Assembly: GCA_950295325.1 (NCBI GenBank)
Contig: OX485807.1
Coordinates: 33,140,440-33,200,439 of the forward strand
Direction: 5' to 3'
Source of the DNA: Polytrichum commune
Lineage: Eukaryota > Streptophyta > Polytrichopsida > Polytrichales > Polytrichaceae
Length of the DNA: 60,000 nt
A program made the translations under genes and the position numbers. A model generated the notes under the pieces. It made no database searches, had not been told where the DNA came from, and saw only the letters and a list, made by a program, of their open reading frames with translations. Of this stretch, positions 23,851 through 35,386 are shown in pieces (the first letter of the stretch is position 1; each line of letters begins with the position of its first letter).

Positions 23851-24333
23851 CTAGCAACAATTCATTTAGACTATCTAGGGGTTAGCAAGGCTAGCTCAAG
23901 TAGTAAGTATTAGCACATAAAAAACTAGATCACATTAGGCCATCTTTAGTGGTAGCTAAGAAGTTATATTCATTTAGGCTAGTTGGTGCCACGTGTGGGT
24001 TTGTATGAGTGTGTTTAACCATTGAGAAAAGTGTTTTTCAACACTTGCACCTCTTGGTCAAAATAACTCACTTGCATTATTAATGGAGAATGTGGAAGAT
24101 TCTTGCAATGGCAAGAAAAATGAAGTGAAGATTAAACGAGCGAGGGGAATGTCCTTAAGGGCATGTGTGGCTAAAGCCACGGGTTGGACGCTTGAGAAAG
24201 CCAACTCTACCACAAGCCAAGAGGCTAACATTAATAAAGTACAATGAGTGGAAACAATATGTGTTCTTTTGGACATAAAAATTACTTTGCACATGGTTCA
24301 AGTTGTAAGAGATACATGTGACTCGCAAAGCCA

Positions 24334-24426
24334 TCACCCGGACTAGGACGCTTAAGGGTGGTGGATTTGGCCTCACACCTGATGTGAGGCCAAACCACTC
24401 ACCCTTAAGCGTCCTAGTCCGGGTGA
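24334..24426. repeat. Near-perfect hairpin at the centre of the foldback-like element
   Basis: TCACCCGGACTAGGACGCTT starts the left arm and its inverse ends the right arm at 24426. Arms are about 44 bases with a few differences and a loop of only a few bases. Confidence 0.85.
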
Positions 24427-24699
24427 GGGAGTGGGTGTCACATCCATGTTCACATAGTTCCCTCATACTAAGTTCGTGAAACTCCAATTCAATTCCCATT
24501 AATTCTTGCACACCAATTTATTTCATCATAAGAATACAAGCATTGAAAAACGCTCTTCTTTTTCCTAAGCTAACTACAACCCAACACTTAAATCCCTAAC
24601 CACCTAGCCTACCATCTAAGTGCCATTAGTGCACTTGGGCATTCCCATGCCGACCGGTTCGCCAATGATCCATACCCGTTCGATATCCGGGCTCCAACC

Positions 24700-25520
24700 A
24701 ACGAGCCACCTAGTCTCATCCTTCCCCAAATCGGCCGCTACTTGCCTTCAATCCCCAAGCCAAGCAGCTAATAGCCTTCTGTCCCAAAGCCTAGTAGCTA
24801 ATAGCCTCTGTCCTCCAAGCCAACAGCTAATTAGCTTCTCCTTAAACCAAATCAGTAGCCAATAACCTTCTGTCCTAAAGCCTAATAGCTAATAGCCTCA
24901 TGTCCTCCAAGCCAGCAGCTAATTAACTTCTCCTCAACCCAATTAAGTAGCTAATAACCTTCTGTCCCAAAGTCTAATAGCTAATAGCCTCTGTCCTCCA
25001 AGCCATCAGCTAATTAGCTTCTCCTCACCCCACATCAGTAGCTAATCACATTATGTCCCAAAGCCTAGTAGCTAATAGCCTTCTGTCCTCCAAGCCAGCA
25101 GCTAATTAGCTTCTCTTTAAACTAAATTAGTAACTAATCACCTTCTGTCCCAAAGCCTAGTAGCTAATAGCCTCCTGTCCTCCAAACCAGCAGCTAATTA
25201 GTTTCTCCTCAACCCAATTAAGTAGCTAATAACCTTCTGTCCCAAAGTCTAGTAGGTAATAGCCTCTGTCCTCCAAGCCAGCAGCTAATTGCCTTCTGTC
25301 CTCAAAGCCGCAGCTAATTAGCTTCTCCTTACCCAATCAGTAGCTAATAACCTTCTGTCCCAAAGTCTAGTAGCTAATAGCCTCTGTCCTCCAAGCCAAC
25401 AGCTAATTGCCTTCTGTCCTCAAGCCGCAGCTAATTGCCTTCTGTCCTCAAAGCCACAGCTAATTAGCTTCTCCTTACCCAATCAGTAGCTAATAGCCTT
25501 CTGTTCTCAAAGCCTAACAA
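24700..25520. repeat. Minisatellite, right arm
   Basis: An imperfect array of repeated AGCTAATAGCC, TTCTGTCC, CCAAGCCAGCAGCTAATTAGC blocks with higher-order units near 110 bases. It is loosely the inverse of the left-arm array. Confidence 0.8.
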
Positions 25521-26066
25521 CTAATAAACTTCTCTTCCTTCAATCATTAAAATCTCCTTAACTCTACTAACTTCCCCACTTCTAACACATAACTTCCTAC
25601 CTAATTCCACTAACTACCCTAATCCCCCTAATTGACTTAATAACTAATTCCACTAATTTCCCTAATCTCCTACCTAATTCACACATTCTTTTTTAGCTCT
25701 AAGAGCTCCAACATCCTAGAGAGGAGAAGGGGAGAGAGAGAGAGAGAATGAAGAGAGGAGGAGGAGGAGGAGGAGGGGAGGGCACCCAAGACCACAAGCC
25801 CTTCAACCTTCTCCTACTTAGTAGGACCTTATCCTATCCATTAAATCCTCACCCTCTAAACCAACAAGAGCATGTTCTAATTCAAACATTAAAGTCCAAG
25901 GTCCTTTCCTTTGCTTCATCAAATACCACACACCTAACCAAACACTACCTAATGTCACTAAGCCTCTAATTAACTACACAAAATGGGCTTAAGGCCTAAA
26001 ACATAAACCAAACCAAGCCTCACTTTTTTTATACTTTTGATTGTTCCAACAACACTCCAAATGCAA

Positions 26067-26399
26067 TTATAAGTAGATTCTAAACATAAAACAAATATGA
26101 GTACTCATTGTGGGCTCATACCTGACCCGACCATAAACTTCACACCTCCCGACATAAGCAACTATCTGTTGATACATGCCAGTCCACCAATATTGGCCAC
26201 GCAACATGAAATATGTCATACATATGCCAAAATGGCCAAGTTCCTCGTGCACTTGTTGCACCAAAGAGGCCCTATAATCCAGTCTAGGGATAATATGCCT
26301 TGTCCCATCCGACCACAATCGAAATAACAAACCCTTCTCCCAAAGAAATCTTGTTATTCGATGTCTAATCCAATCCCTTTCCATCGCTGAGATAGACAA
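26067..26399 (-). pseudogene. gypsy integrase N-terminal zinc-binding region, cut by an insertion
   Basis: A minus-strand piece of about 110 codons with the integrase HHCC finger: His in VHEELGHFG, then a YWW block typical of gypsy integrases and Cys-x2-type CEVYG in place of the second pair, where one cysteine has decayed. The frame loses similarity near 26095, where the 3.3-kb insertion starts. The integrase core resumes at 22740. Confidence 0.78.
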
Positions 26400-26681
26400 G
26401 AGAAAGGTTCCCTACTGAAGCTTATGCAATACGAGAAGATTGTCCTATATATCCGCAATAGCTTGAGGTCGATTAGTCTCATCATCCGAAACCTCAACAA
26501 CAGTGCCAGAAAACAAAGTGAGATAAGCAGCCGCATGCCAATTTGGAACCGCCTCTCAATCACAAACCCCATGTCATCTAGCCCCGGTCAAGTTCTCATC
26601 CGTAGGATTTGGATTGCGTGAGAGTCCATCTGCATCCAAGTTGGTAATTCCACCATGGTGTATCACCTCAAAGTCATATTC

Positions 26682-27005
26682 CTAGAGCAATAAAGCCCAC
26701 CTAGCAAACTTGCCAGTGTGCTTATCCGACTCCATGAGCCTTTGTAAAGGCTGATGATTAGTTATCAAAGTAAAGCGCTGACCATAGAGATATGGCCGGA
26801 AATGGACAATAGCCCACACCACCGCCAAAGTTTCTCCCTCGTAGGACGAATAATTGGCCTCCGCAGTATTGTTGCTTTGTGAAGCATAAGCAATTACATA
26901 CTGCCGGCCATAGTCATCATTTTGAGTGAGAAGTGCTCCCAAATCCAATGAGCTCCAATCCGTATGCAACTGGAAGGATTTGGAGACATTCGGACATCGA
27001 AGCAT
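26682..27005 (-). pseudogene. gypsy RNase H domain remnant
   Basis: A 107-codon open piece on the minus strand with the pattern of retroviral-type RNase H: LHTDWSSLDLGALLTQ, then YASQSNN, YEGETLAVVWAI and a TNHQPLQRL segment. The first aspartate of the family (in HTD) and the glutamate (YEGETLA) are kept. The usual aspartate of the TDHxPL motif is asparagine here, so catalysis is probably lost. It continues the reverse transcriptase upstream. Confidence 0.85.
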
Positions 27006-27049
27006 TGGCCCCGCACCCAGTTTCTGCTTTAATATTTCAAATGCTTGTT

Positions 27050-27958
27050 GCTGCTCACGACCTCAAGTCCAAGGTTGGTCTTTGCTTGTGAGAATGGTGA
27101 GAGGCTTGAAAATCAAACTAAAGTTCTTGACGAATTGACAGTTGTAATTCGCCAAGCCCAAAAAAAACACGAAATCTCGACACATCGACCGGTGCCGAGA
27201 TCTTCTACAAAGCGTCCACCTTTGCTTGCAGCATTCCAAGACCTCCTGGAATAATCATATGACCTAGATATGCTAGTCAGTCATGGAAAAACTTGCACTT
27301 GCCATAGTGCAAGCGTAATCCACACCACCGCAACCGTTTAAAAACAGCTTGCAGATGTCTTGCATGCTCTTGTGGTGTCATATTGAAGATAATTACGTCA
27401 TCAATGTAACACCAAGCAAAGGACAAGCCAAAGAGGACTTGGTCCATCACTCTTTAAAACTCAACAAGTGATTCTTGAGGCCAAATGGAAAAAAATTCCA
27501 ATGGTATGATTGATTTTTTCCATCATGATCAACTCCTTGGAATGCGGTTGTCACTCAATCTCCTACAAGTAATGGGAGTTGGTGATAGCCGGATCTCAAG
27601 TTCAAGGTGCTAAAGACTTGAGAAAATCACATGGCATCGAACAACTCCTCCGAGATTGGCATGGGATACCGATCCGGCTTGGTCTTGCGGTTAACTGGAC
27701 GGTGATCCCCGCACATCCGCTTCTCCGTCCAATTGCTAAAGATATCCTTCTTCGATAGCATAACTGTAGCACAAACATATTTCCCGTTGGAGAGTTTGAT
27801 AAGCCTTGTTGCCAAGAGCTCTCAGCAACGAGCTTGGACACCAACTCTTTCGGGAACACTAAGCCTGTAAGGTTTCCGAAAAATAAGATGGGGTACAAGC
27901 ATGGTAAGTGGACCAAAAAAGTGCTATGGTATACTAAAACCATAATTTTTTTGGTCAA
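27050..27958 (-). pseudogene. gypsy reverse transcriptase remnant
   Basis: The minus strand shows typical Ty3/gypsy reverse transcriptase blocks in several frames. A piece at 27815-27627 reads through a CGDHRPVNRKT block and the RYPMPISEELFD motif. A PFGLKNH block lies near 27490-27460, and YIDD, the polymerase catalytic motif, at 27408-27397. Frame changes between blocks and internal stops show decay. It lies directly before the RNase H piece. Confidence 0.82.
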
Positions 27959-28787
27959 AGGCCTAAAAGTAGTAGCAAAGAGTTATTTAAATTGGAATTT
28001 TCTTTATGATGACCTCTATTGTTGTGTTAAATACTCAAATGTAGAATGTCAAGTTGAGATCTTCAATACTTAGCATCAAAAGTGATGCTAAAAAACAAAT
28101 GGTTAAGTCTTTTTTTAGATGTAGAATTTATGACCTTAACTATTTTGAAGTTAGAATTTTTTTTATATTCCTTGAATTCATTATCTACTTGAGGGCATCA
28201 CCACAAAACTTTGTAAAAAACCATCAATATAATGTAATTTTATCATATTTAAAACAAATTTTAGACAGTCACTTATTCAATATCACCTACTTGCACGCCA
28301 CTTGCACCGTCTTCTAAAATAGGTAGACTTTTCTTGGAATTCTTTTTGTCATCATAAATTGCTTGGCTTTGTAGATCAAGATGTTTTTAAAATGTCTATG
28401 GTTTATTTCTTCACAAAATTCAAAGTTAATACATAAAATTGAATCACTTTCACTTAACACTAGGCAGGGATCAGGAGTTGTCCACTTTACCGTGCTTGCA
28501 CCCGATGATCATCCTCCATGTGCAAGAAATCCACAAATGGCAGTTGGAACCAATTGTTGTAGGTACAACACCATCAACTGGTGGATATGGTGATAAGCCA
28601 CATAGGTGGACACCTGACTGTCATCCATATAGACATACTGGCGAACTGTGAAACCAGCCTCCAACATGGCCTCTAGTCATGTCCTGATGCCCCCAAATAA
28701 TTCCACCAAATAACACCCTTGTCTGGCGAACACCATAAAATGGTATGTGCCAACGCCAATGAGGTATCATGTGTGACTGGTGTTGGA

Positions 28788-29058
28788 CTCGGGGGGTGCA
28801 CTATATATTATGTTTGAGAACCACGTGCGTTCATGACCCCTCCTAAAAACCCCCTGTATACGAGAGGTTATATGTCTAGATATCTTTGTATACAGATGTA
28901 TTCCGTTTTAAATATATGTTCAATGTAAGTATACGTGAATGTTTTTCAGTTCTAAATGTGTCTATTGTATGTATACGTAATACGGCAAGGTCCAAATCAA
29001 TACCCCTCATGTGCACTCACGTGGATCCGTACAAGTTTAGTACAGTGCACCCCCCGAG
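28788..29058. mobile_element. MITE with CTCGGGGGGTGCAC ends and 8-bp duplication (family G, copy 2)
   Basis: Perfect 14-bp inverted ends, flanked by GTGTTGGA at 28780-28787 and 29059-29066. It is 271 bp, non-coding, and inserted in the gypsy gag-pol interval. The subterminal block GTATACGTAATACGGCAAGG is shared with the copy at 19465-20533. Confidence 0.9.
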
Positions 29059-29583
29059 GTGTTGGAGAACCAAGAGAGAGGACAATGTTCTCACACTTCG
29101 GAATAGGTCGGCGGAATCGTGTTGGGGAAGAAGAGGATCATTGGGATGGCGCACCAATGCACCCTTAGGTGTCATCTTCCGTTGATCCTCAACACTCCCT
29201 ATGAATGCCAAGGATTTTTTCAATAATGTAGAAGCATATGGCAATGTATCCACAATAGCACTACATCCAAAAAAACATGGATAATGATGCTATGGTTGCA
29301 ACCGCCGCGAATGCCACAAAAATAAGTTCCCTACGGCCGTCCTCCAACCAACCAACCTGGTCAAATCCAAGCCTCCTCAGTCTAATTATCCAAACCAAAA
29401 CCAAGGGGGTAGAGTGTTTGTTGGCCAACTAGAATATTGTAGTTGGTCGCATATGTCACCGCACACCAGAGAAGAAGAGGTGCATGTAGATTTCCAGGCT
29501 TCACGTGGAAGCTAAGCTGCAGTGGCTCCTGAGTATATTCAGTGGCCCGCTTCACGTGGCCAATAAAGGTGACAATGGTAAAT

Positions 29584-29840
29584 ATCACTATATTCGTTAA
29601 TTTGAGACTTTCTCTTGTCTCAAATTAATATATGGACCACAACAATATGGTCTATTGTTTGGGTCGTCCTACCTAAACCATCTTGATATGAGTTCTTAAT
29701 TGGGTTCTTGATATGACCACCCGCTTCAAAGTATTTGCATCTTACAACATTCTCCAATATCTATGTGATTTTATCCATATTCTTATATTTGCAACTGTCT
29801 CAAAATGCCAAAAAAATCCCAAATTAACGAATATAGTGAT
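29584..29840. mobile_element. MITE with ATCACTATATTCG ends in the gypsy gag-pol interval
   Basis: Inverted ends of 21 bases are perfect, flanked by AAAT on both sides (29580-29583 and 29841-29844). It is 257 bp and non-coding. The superfamily is not assigned. Confidence 0.75.
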
Positions 29841-30397
29841 AAATGGGTAAGAATCTAAGTCGTCGGCCATCAACCGTAATTCCTAAGCAAACATTTTACC
29901 GATCATAATTGGTTGTAACCATGAATCCATCATCACATACTGGGGTGCAACCCGACTGATCATCAAAATGCCAGTAGCATTCACCATACGCACGACACTG
30001 GGTTGAATGCGCAACGCTTACGAGCAGGCCTAATAGCTATATCAGACAAATAAGATGCTCCCGTGAATTCTGGTGAATCATGAGATGTGATCAGGTCCCT
30101 GTCATCTGAGGTGTGTGCGTCAAAAGACGCAATGGCCTTTGCCGCAAGCCTCACTCGTTGTTTGGCCATTTTCTCGGGATCCTCAGTGACGGGGAGGTTT
30201 GCAGTCGCTTAAGCCACTGTGAGAGACGACAATGATGCCTTGCCTTCCAAAATTCTATTTGCTAGATGGAAAACCTTAGCCGATTGGATGCCGGGTAACG
30301 ATCATTCCATGGTTGTAAACAAAGATGTGTGCAACACCTTGGATGCCAATGTGTCCACCATGTCGGTCGCCAGATTCGAAGCTTCCATGCTCAAATT

Positions 30398-31990
30398 TTA
30401 GCCACTGATAGATTGGACAACATCTACCAATTTAAAAAACAATGGCAAACGTGTTTGACTAATCAAATCCGCATGATCATTGTCCCGAGCCCGTAAGGTC
30501 TCCAATGGTTCCCATGTGGTTGAAGGTGTAGCTCGTGACACAGATTGAGCATGTGTCACAGTTGCCGAACTCACCACCTCCCCTGAAGCCCCGAACATAT
30601 AGTAATAGAGAATCGACGAACTAGCCTTAGCTCTGGGTGGAACATGTGATTCCAAGATTTGGCCAAATGATGCCAAATTCTTAAACATCTTCTCCAAGAC
30701 GCGAAACTTTGCCTCCAATGCCTTTCCCGTTCAGAAGAAGGACGTTTTTTCTGGATGGAGAGTGAAGCAATTTTCCACTAAAGTGATTGTTCCATCCATA
30801 GTAAAAACACTTCAATTACTTCAGTAAATGTTTACGGGCCTCCTTTATTGAATTGTTAGCAGAAACAACTGACTTGCGTTTCGGATGATTCGTGGAGTAA
30901 GCCTGCGTTTGATTCGGAGAACAATCATTCTTAGTGTGGTCCGACTGCCCACAAAACCAACAATATAAGGTTTTATCCCCCTCTGCCACTACCAATCTTG
31001 CAGTCACAACCGGAGTCTTTCGGGATTAGCTAGAATCCACAAGCAAAGATACCAAGTCAATAGCTTCGTGCTGATACAAAGCACGATCATACTGCTCCAC
31101 AACAGCAAATGCCTCTGCAAGTGTCGCCTACCCACCATAATTCATGATAATCCTAGACAACGTTAATTGAATGATGTTTTTGTCAATCTTTGACGAAAAA
31201 ACCTTCACCAATTGGCTCTGCGCGAAAACACCTCCAAATTCCCGGACAAATCTTGCCAACCTCATATATATGATACGATGTGTGTCGTCTTTATCCTACA
31301 TGAAGTTTTGGATCCGCTGCATATGATCCCAACGGAAACCTCCATTTTCTCCTTCAAATGAAGCTGGAATTCCTACAGAGGATCGAAATTTGGTGGAGCC
31401 CCTAAAGAAGCTAATGTTGTCTGGGTAGCCTGAGAATAATAAAATATTGGGAGATCATGCTCGATGAATTTGCAGATATGGAAGCTAGAACCTTCTCCTT
31501 GGATTCACTAGAAAATTCTCCTCCACATTCACTATAAAGATGTCTTATATTTGCTCCGTCTTAATTGCAAGAGCAGCCAATGAACTAGCAGTTGCGCCTT
31601 CTTTCAATGCGGAAACCAACTCCACCCGTGTCTTCCAGTACCACTTCACCAAACAAAGCTCCATCCAATGAGCATTCATCCATTGCTCATAAGTCTAGAG
31701 CGCGTCGTACTTCAAATTTTGGGCAGAAGTTCGACCGCATACCAGTTATTAAAATTGGTATTGCATTAATGCTTCTCCCGCATCCACGTCCTAAACCAAA
31801 TTTTCCAGTCTTGCAGGGAAATGGTCCCTGCTCGATTGGAAAACCGGTCTTGAATTCCTTCTCACGTCTCTTCTTCCACACCGTCAAAGGTTCTTATCCA
31901 AAGAACTTGAGACCCAGTGGCAGTTCCCCACGTCGAAATAGGCTAAAAAACCTCGTCGGGTGCTACTACTGGTTCAACGTCTAAGAGGGT
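30398..31990 (-). pseudogene. gypsy gag remnant with CCHC zinc knuckle
   Basis: The minus strand holds discontinuous coding pieces. 31887-31687 is a basic segment. The next piece, around 31450-31030, carries FEGENGGFRWDHMQRI followed by helical capsid-like sequence. At 30816-31007 a CCHC knuckle is present: YCWFCGQSDHTKNDC, with Cys-x2-Cys-x4-His-x4-Cys spacing. Such knuckles bind RNA in the nucleocapsid part of Gag. A further piece follows at 30718-30398. Stops and frame changes break it, so it is not a functional gene. Confidence 0.7.
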
Positions 31991-33254
31991 GGAGGATTGA
32001 CCTTCCGATGCTCCTAGAGATAACGAACAATAATATTGGTTATGAGTTGTAACCATAAATCTACAATGGGTTTGGTCATTGTACCCAACAACCTAAACTA
32101 ATATGGTATCAAAGTAAAAGGTCAAAATGGGGAAGACAACTTGCATCTGCAACCACCACCAACCTTAAGGGAATACAAACACTGCCCACTTTATGAACAC
32201 ACAAGGGTCTCGTCGGTCATTACTCCAACCTCACTTCATGATATCCCTATCACAAACTACACAAACACAAAATGGAATAATATTGGTAACGTCTAGCAAC
32301 ACAACCCGCCATGGGGGAAGGTACCATAACAAAATACGGAAAATAATACAATTGCAGCACTGGATTTTCGAATATCCAATCCATAATTCGAATATGTGGT
32401 CGTTTAAGTTTCTTTCCCTCTGTTTCTTACAAAAAAAAACACCCTCTTATGCCAAATACATCTTACAACTTGATGTGGAGAAAAAAAAGTGAGCCAACCG
32501 CAAGCTCGCCACAATCCCATACCCTACGCGTGTTCCCAGATGCCTCCAAGAACCCTTCCCGCAATGCTTTACCTTTAATTTTTTATAAGGTATTTGCGAG
32601 ATTATCGAATTAACATTCGTAAACATTTATACAACATCAATCAAAGGTTGAAACTAAGACAAGATTTAATCGTCCTCGAGCCCCCAAATTTCTTTGTTGA
32701 TTGATGAATACATCCTTCGCGAATGCTTTCGCAAAACTTCGTCCTCCATCAATCTAAGAATCAACTTTTATGATCAAATATGAATGCACCCGGGCCAAAA
32801 GGGGGGGGGAACTAAAATGAAAGTTGTTGGCCTTCAGCAGCTAGTCTGCAGGCAGATGCCGCAGTCAATCGCCGACTGCCGCCGACCAGGAGGTCCGGCT
32901 CGAGGAGGCGGCTCTTGCTTCTTTTTCTTTTTCTTTTTAAATTTTTTTGTTGTTGTTTGAATCAATTTATATTTGAATTAGACTGAAGAATCTTCTTTCA
33001 AAGCTCAATGGCGTGAATCCTTGATTGCAAACAACCAAATGACAAGAAATTCTGTGAATAATTCACCAATTCCTCATCACAATTCACCTAAATGTGTCAT
33101 TTACATGTAAGCATTCTTCTTCTTCTTGTTCCGCAAATCCACGGTGTTCCTCACTCCGATACTCCGCAACTTTGTCACTTTTTGTCCTCACGCTTTCCCT
33201 TGCGTGTTATATCTCAAGAATGAAGAAAAAAGAAAGAATAATGAAATATTCTTG
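31991..33254. other. Gypsy 5' leader or unassigned insert
   Basis: It lies between the gag remnant and the candidate LTR core. It contains a G run at 32802-32811, a CT tract near 32920 and the PBS-like site. No gene was recognised. Confidence 0.4.
32104..32115 (+). other. Primer-binding-site-like sequence
   Basis: TGGTATCAAAGT differs by little from the initiator-Met tRNA complement that starts many LTR-element PBSs. It is in plus orientation, opposite to the gypsy element here, so it may mark a fragment of another element. Confidence 0.3.
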
Positions 33255-33989
33255 CCAAGTGAGAATGAAGAGAGTCAAACCCTTATAAGAGCTTTAATTC
33301 TCTCTTCAAATGCACACAATGAATCAAGTTATCTCTCACTCCACCATGAAAAAATTCAAGAGTGTAAGTAAGGGGAGAAGAACTCAAGATATGTTGTAAA
33401 AACGTGCAATCTTCACCTCACACAAGCTCTCTACACATAGTCACTCACAAGGCTTGACTTGGCAAGAATGCCAAGCCAAGGAGGAGGCTCCTCAGATAGA
33501 TGATAGATAGATAGATAGAAACTCCGGTCCCTTTTTAGCAAGGGGCCGGCGTGAATAAAGTGTCCGTTCGTAATGTCAATGACCCGATGCCCACTGGACA
33601 AGGGGACATTGGGGCAATACTACTCTCCCCTTTCGAGGATGGACACTATAGTGACACACTATACTAGTTACTAGCTAGCCACTAGTGCCTTGAAGATATC
33701 GGACATGGTATCCCCCCAAAGGACTTTGAGGTACCCATACAACAAGGTCCAAGGACCCCCCACCATAGTTGGGTGGACTAAGGTGGTGAGCACCACGCCG
33801 GCATGGAGAATAGAACCCACAACCTCCTCATTGGGGCCATGAGCCCTGATCACCAAGCCAAGGCCCGTGGTGCCTGAGGCTCCTCACTTATAAGCATCTC
33901 TCCAACTTCTAAGATTCATCCATCCAAATCTAAATAGATGAAATTCCATGGATAAGGTGCAGCCGCCGACACCGCATACCGTGACAATC
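33255..33989 (-). repeat. Candidate gypsy LTR core, right copy (interrupted by SINE)
   Basis: From GAGAATGAAGAGAGTCAAAC to GCATACCGTGACA this matches 20850-21184 in the same orientation, apart from the 381-bp SINE insertion. Read on the minus strand it starts TGTCAC, a TG end as expected of an LTR. Similarity stops abruptly to the left of 33255. Confidence 0.55.
33495..33875 (-). mobile_element. tRNA-derived SINE, 381 bp
   Basis: The minus strand begins near GGCCTTGGCTTGGTGATCAG, an A-box-like segment, followed by GTGGGTTCTATTC, a B-box-like segment. It ends in a (CTAT)n tail at 33519-33495. It is flanked by the 11-bp direct repeat GAGGCTCCTCA at 33484-33494 and 33876-33886, and sits inside the LTR core. 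Confidence 0.85.
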
Positions 33990-34500
33990 TACAGAACATA
34001 AATTATGAAATAAATAAGCCTTTACTACATACATAATCCACTTTCACTTTTTAAAGAAAAAACCATTAAACATTTTTTTATTATAAGGTGTAACTCAATA
34101 ATTGCATCAAAGAAACAAACTTGACAAAAACACAAATACTTAGTCACAATCCAAAGAGAAAATTCAAGGGAGTCGATGAGCACTCCAAGAGCGTTTAGTT
34201 TGTAAAATTATAGAATCCAAATGCAAACCCTGACAACAATATGTAGGGTAGTTATTAGGGACTACTATCATATGACAACAATGCATGGAAATGTAACACA
34301 TCCATTGTTGATTTTTTCTCTAAACCCTAGGGCCTTTCTTTTGTACATATGCCTTTACTTCAAAAATTTCATAGCTCTTTTGAATCTACACACCAAAGAA
34401 AAAAAAACATGTCTCCCTTATGTAACGATGTATACTAATGCCTCAATTAATATCCATGCCTACACTCACGTTAGTTTGTACGTGGCATGAAGGGTCCACT
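33990..34500. repeat. Dispersed repeat R, right part of split copy
   Basis: From ACATAAATTATGAAATAAATAAG onward it matches 6078-6400, including ATATGACAACAATG and ACACATCCATTGTT. It continues the sequence broken at 20743. Confidence 0.7.
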
Positions 34501-34589
34501 CCCCAAGGAAAAGTGGAAGTGAATTTAATAAGTAATCAAGGTTTATTAATCATGACTTTCATTAATATGTAGATATAGTGGAGGTATTT

Positions 34590-34745
34590 GTCATATTAAA
34601 TTGAAAAATAATATAAATACATGAGTCCATTTTCTAGCATGCCGTTAATACATATACATTGGTTTTTCTCTATAAATTCTTGTAAATAGGGGGTTTAATT
34701 TCATAGTGACCCATGCACTACGATACTATACTAATGTCAAGTTTC
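34590..34745. repeat. Dispersed repeat R, inverted partial copy
   Basis: The reverse complement matches the beginning of repeat R (AGGGGGTTTAATTTCATAGT corresponds to the ACCCCCTAT region at 5940). Confidence 0.55.
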
Positions 34746-34887
34746 ATGCAATATTAATGATATGAGTATTATTATAATGACGACAAGTGTCATGCTAATG
34801 ATCTAGTTGTTGATCATCAGTATACCCTACAAAATGGCTTATTACCTCATAATAGGGTAACTGCCACTATTAACCTGGTGACACTAA

Positions 34888-35383
34888 GGGCCACTTCACA
34901 CATGAGACTGTGGCCCATGACCATTGCACTCAAGCACTCTCATTGGTGGAAAAGGCGGAGCCGGTCCAAGTTTTCTTCACACTACACTTGAGGGACCAAC
35001 AGAGTAAGTGAATGCAAGATGGATGTAAAGTCCACATGGATTCTTACATGGCATCGAATGGAACATGATTCATGGTCACTTGGACTATTTTCAAAAACCA
35101 CCTCTTGGAGGTAAGCCTAACACGAAACTAAGAGACCATGGCACTCCGAAATTTCACAATTGTTGATTTGTTATATTTTGTCATTTGTGAGGACCATATA
35201 TGAATAGAATTCATTGAAATAGCATTTGGTTGAGGGCTCGGTTACATATGACTTCACACTATGCTTGAGGGGTTGTGACCACACTACATGATTTGGAAAG
35301 TGTCTTGGAATGGCCTTTGGACACTTCTTTTGGGCTCTCACAATTCCATGGTCACAACTATTGGGTCATGGGTGAAGTGGTCC
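34888..35383. mobile_element. Tourist-like MITE A, copy 2 (reversed), 496 bp
   Basis: Ends are GGGCCACTTCACACATGAG and GGGTGAAGTGGTCC, with TAA at 34885-34887 and 35384-35386. It aligns with 933-1431 in opposite orientation (CACTCTCATTGGTGGAAAAG is shared). Confidence 0.85.
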
Positions 35384-35386
35384 TAA

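Larger units (their letters stand above)
22741..26095. mobile_element. 3.3-kb foldback-like element inserted in gypsy integrase
   Basis: It separates the two halves of the gypsy integrase. The two outer arms resemble each other in inverted orientation. Near 22800-22860 the pattern AAAAAGAGTGAAG-TGTGGTTTGG-TTTAGGCTTTA matches the reverse complement of about 25985-26045. The sequence GAGCTCTTAGAG at about 23259 matches the inverse at about 25698. Each arm has a pyrimidine or purine tract and a minisatellite sharing a GCTGG(G)CTTGGAGG core. No open reading frame of note is present. Exact termini and target duplication could not be fixed. Confidence 0.55.
20744..33989 (-). mobile_element. Degenerate Ty3/gypsy LTR retrotransposon with nested insertions
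   Basis: Minus-strand order is gag (31.9-30.4 kb), reverse transcriptase (about 27.9-27.1), RNase H (27.0-26.7), integrase (26.4-26.1 continuing at 22.7-22.05) and a PHD-like tail (21.9-21.6), the Ty3/gypsy order. Direct repeats of about 335 bases lie at both ends (20850-21184 and about 33255-33989, the latter split by a SINE) and are the likely LTR cores. A purine run read as AAGAGGGGG (minus, 21301-21293) could be the polypurine tract. The flanks 20556-20743 and 33990-34500 join into one copy of a dispersed repeat that is continuous at 5880-6440, which supports these limits. No clean target duplication is visible. Many frameshifts and stops are present, so it cannot be autonomous. Confidence 0.75.

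Noticed and set aside
23462-25520. CRISPR-like array
   Set aside because: Units are contiguous minisatellite repeats without unique spacers, in a plant nuclear context.
31592-31984. 130-codon plus-strand ORF
   Set aside because: It is antisense to the gypsy gag remnant, and the minus strand gives the better coding sense.
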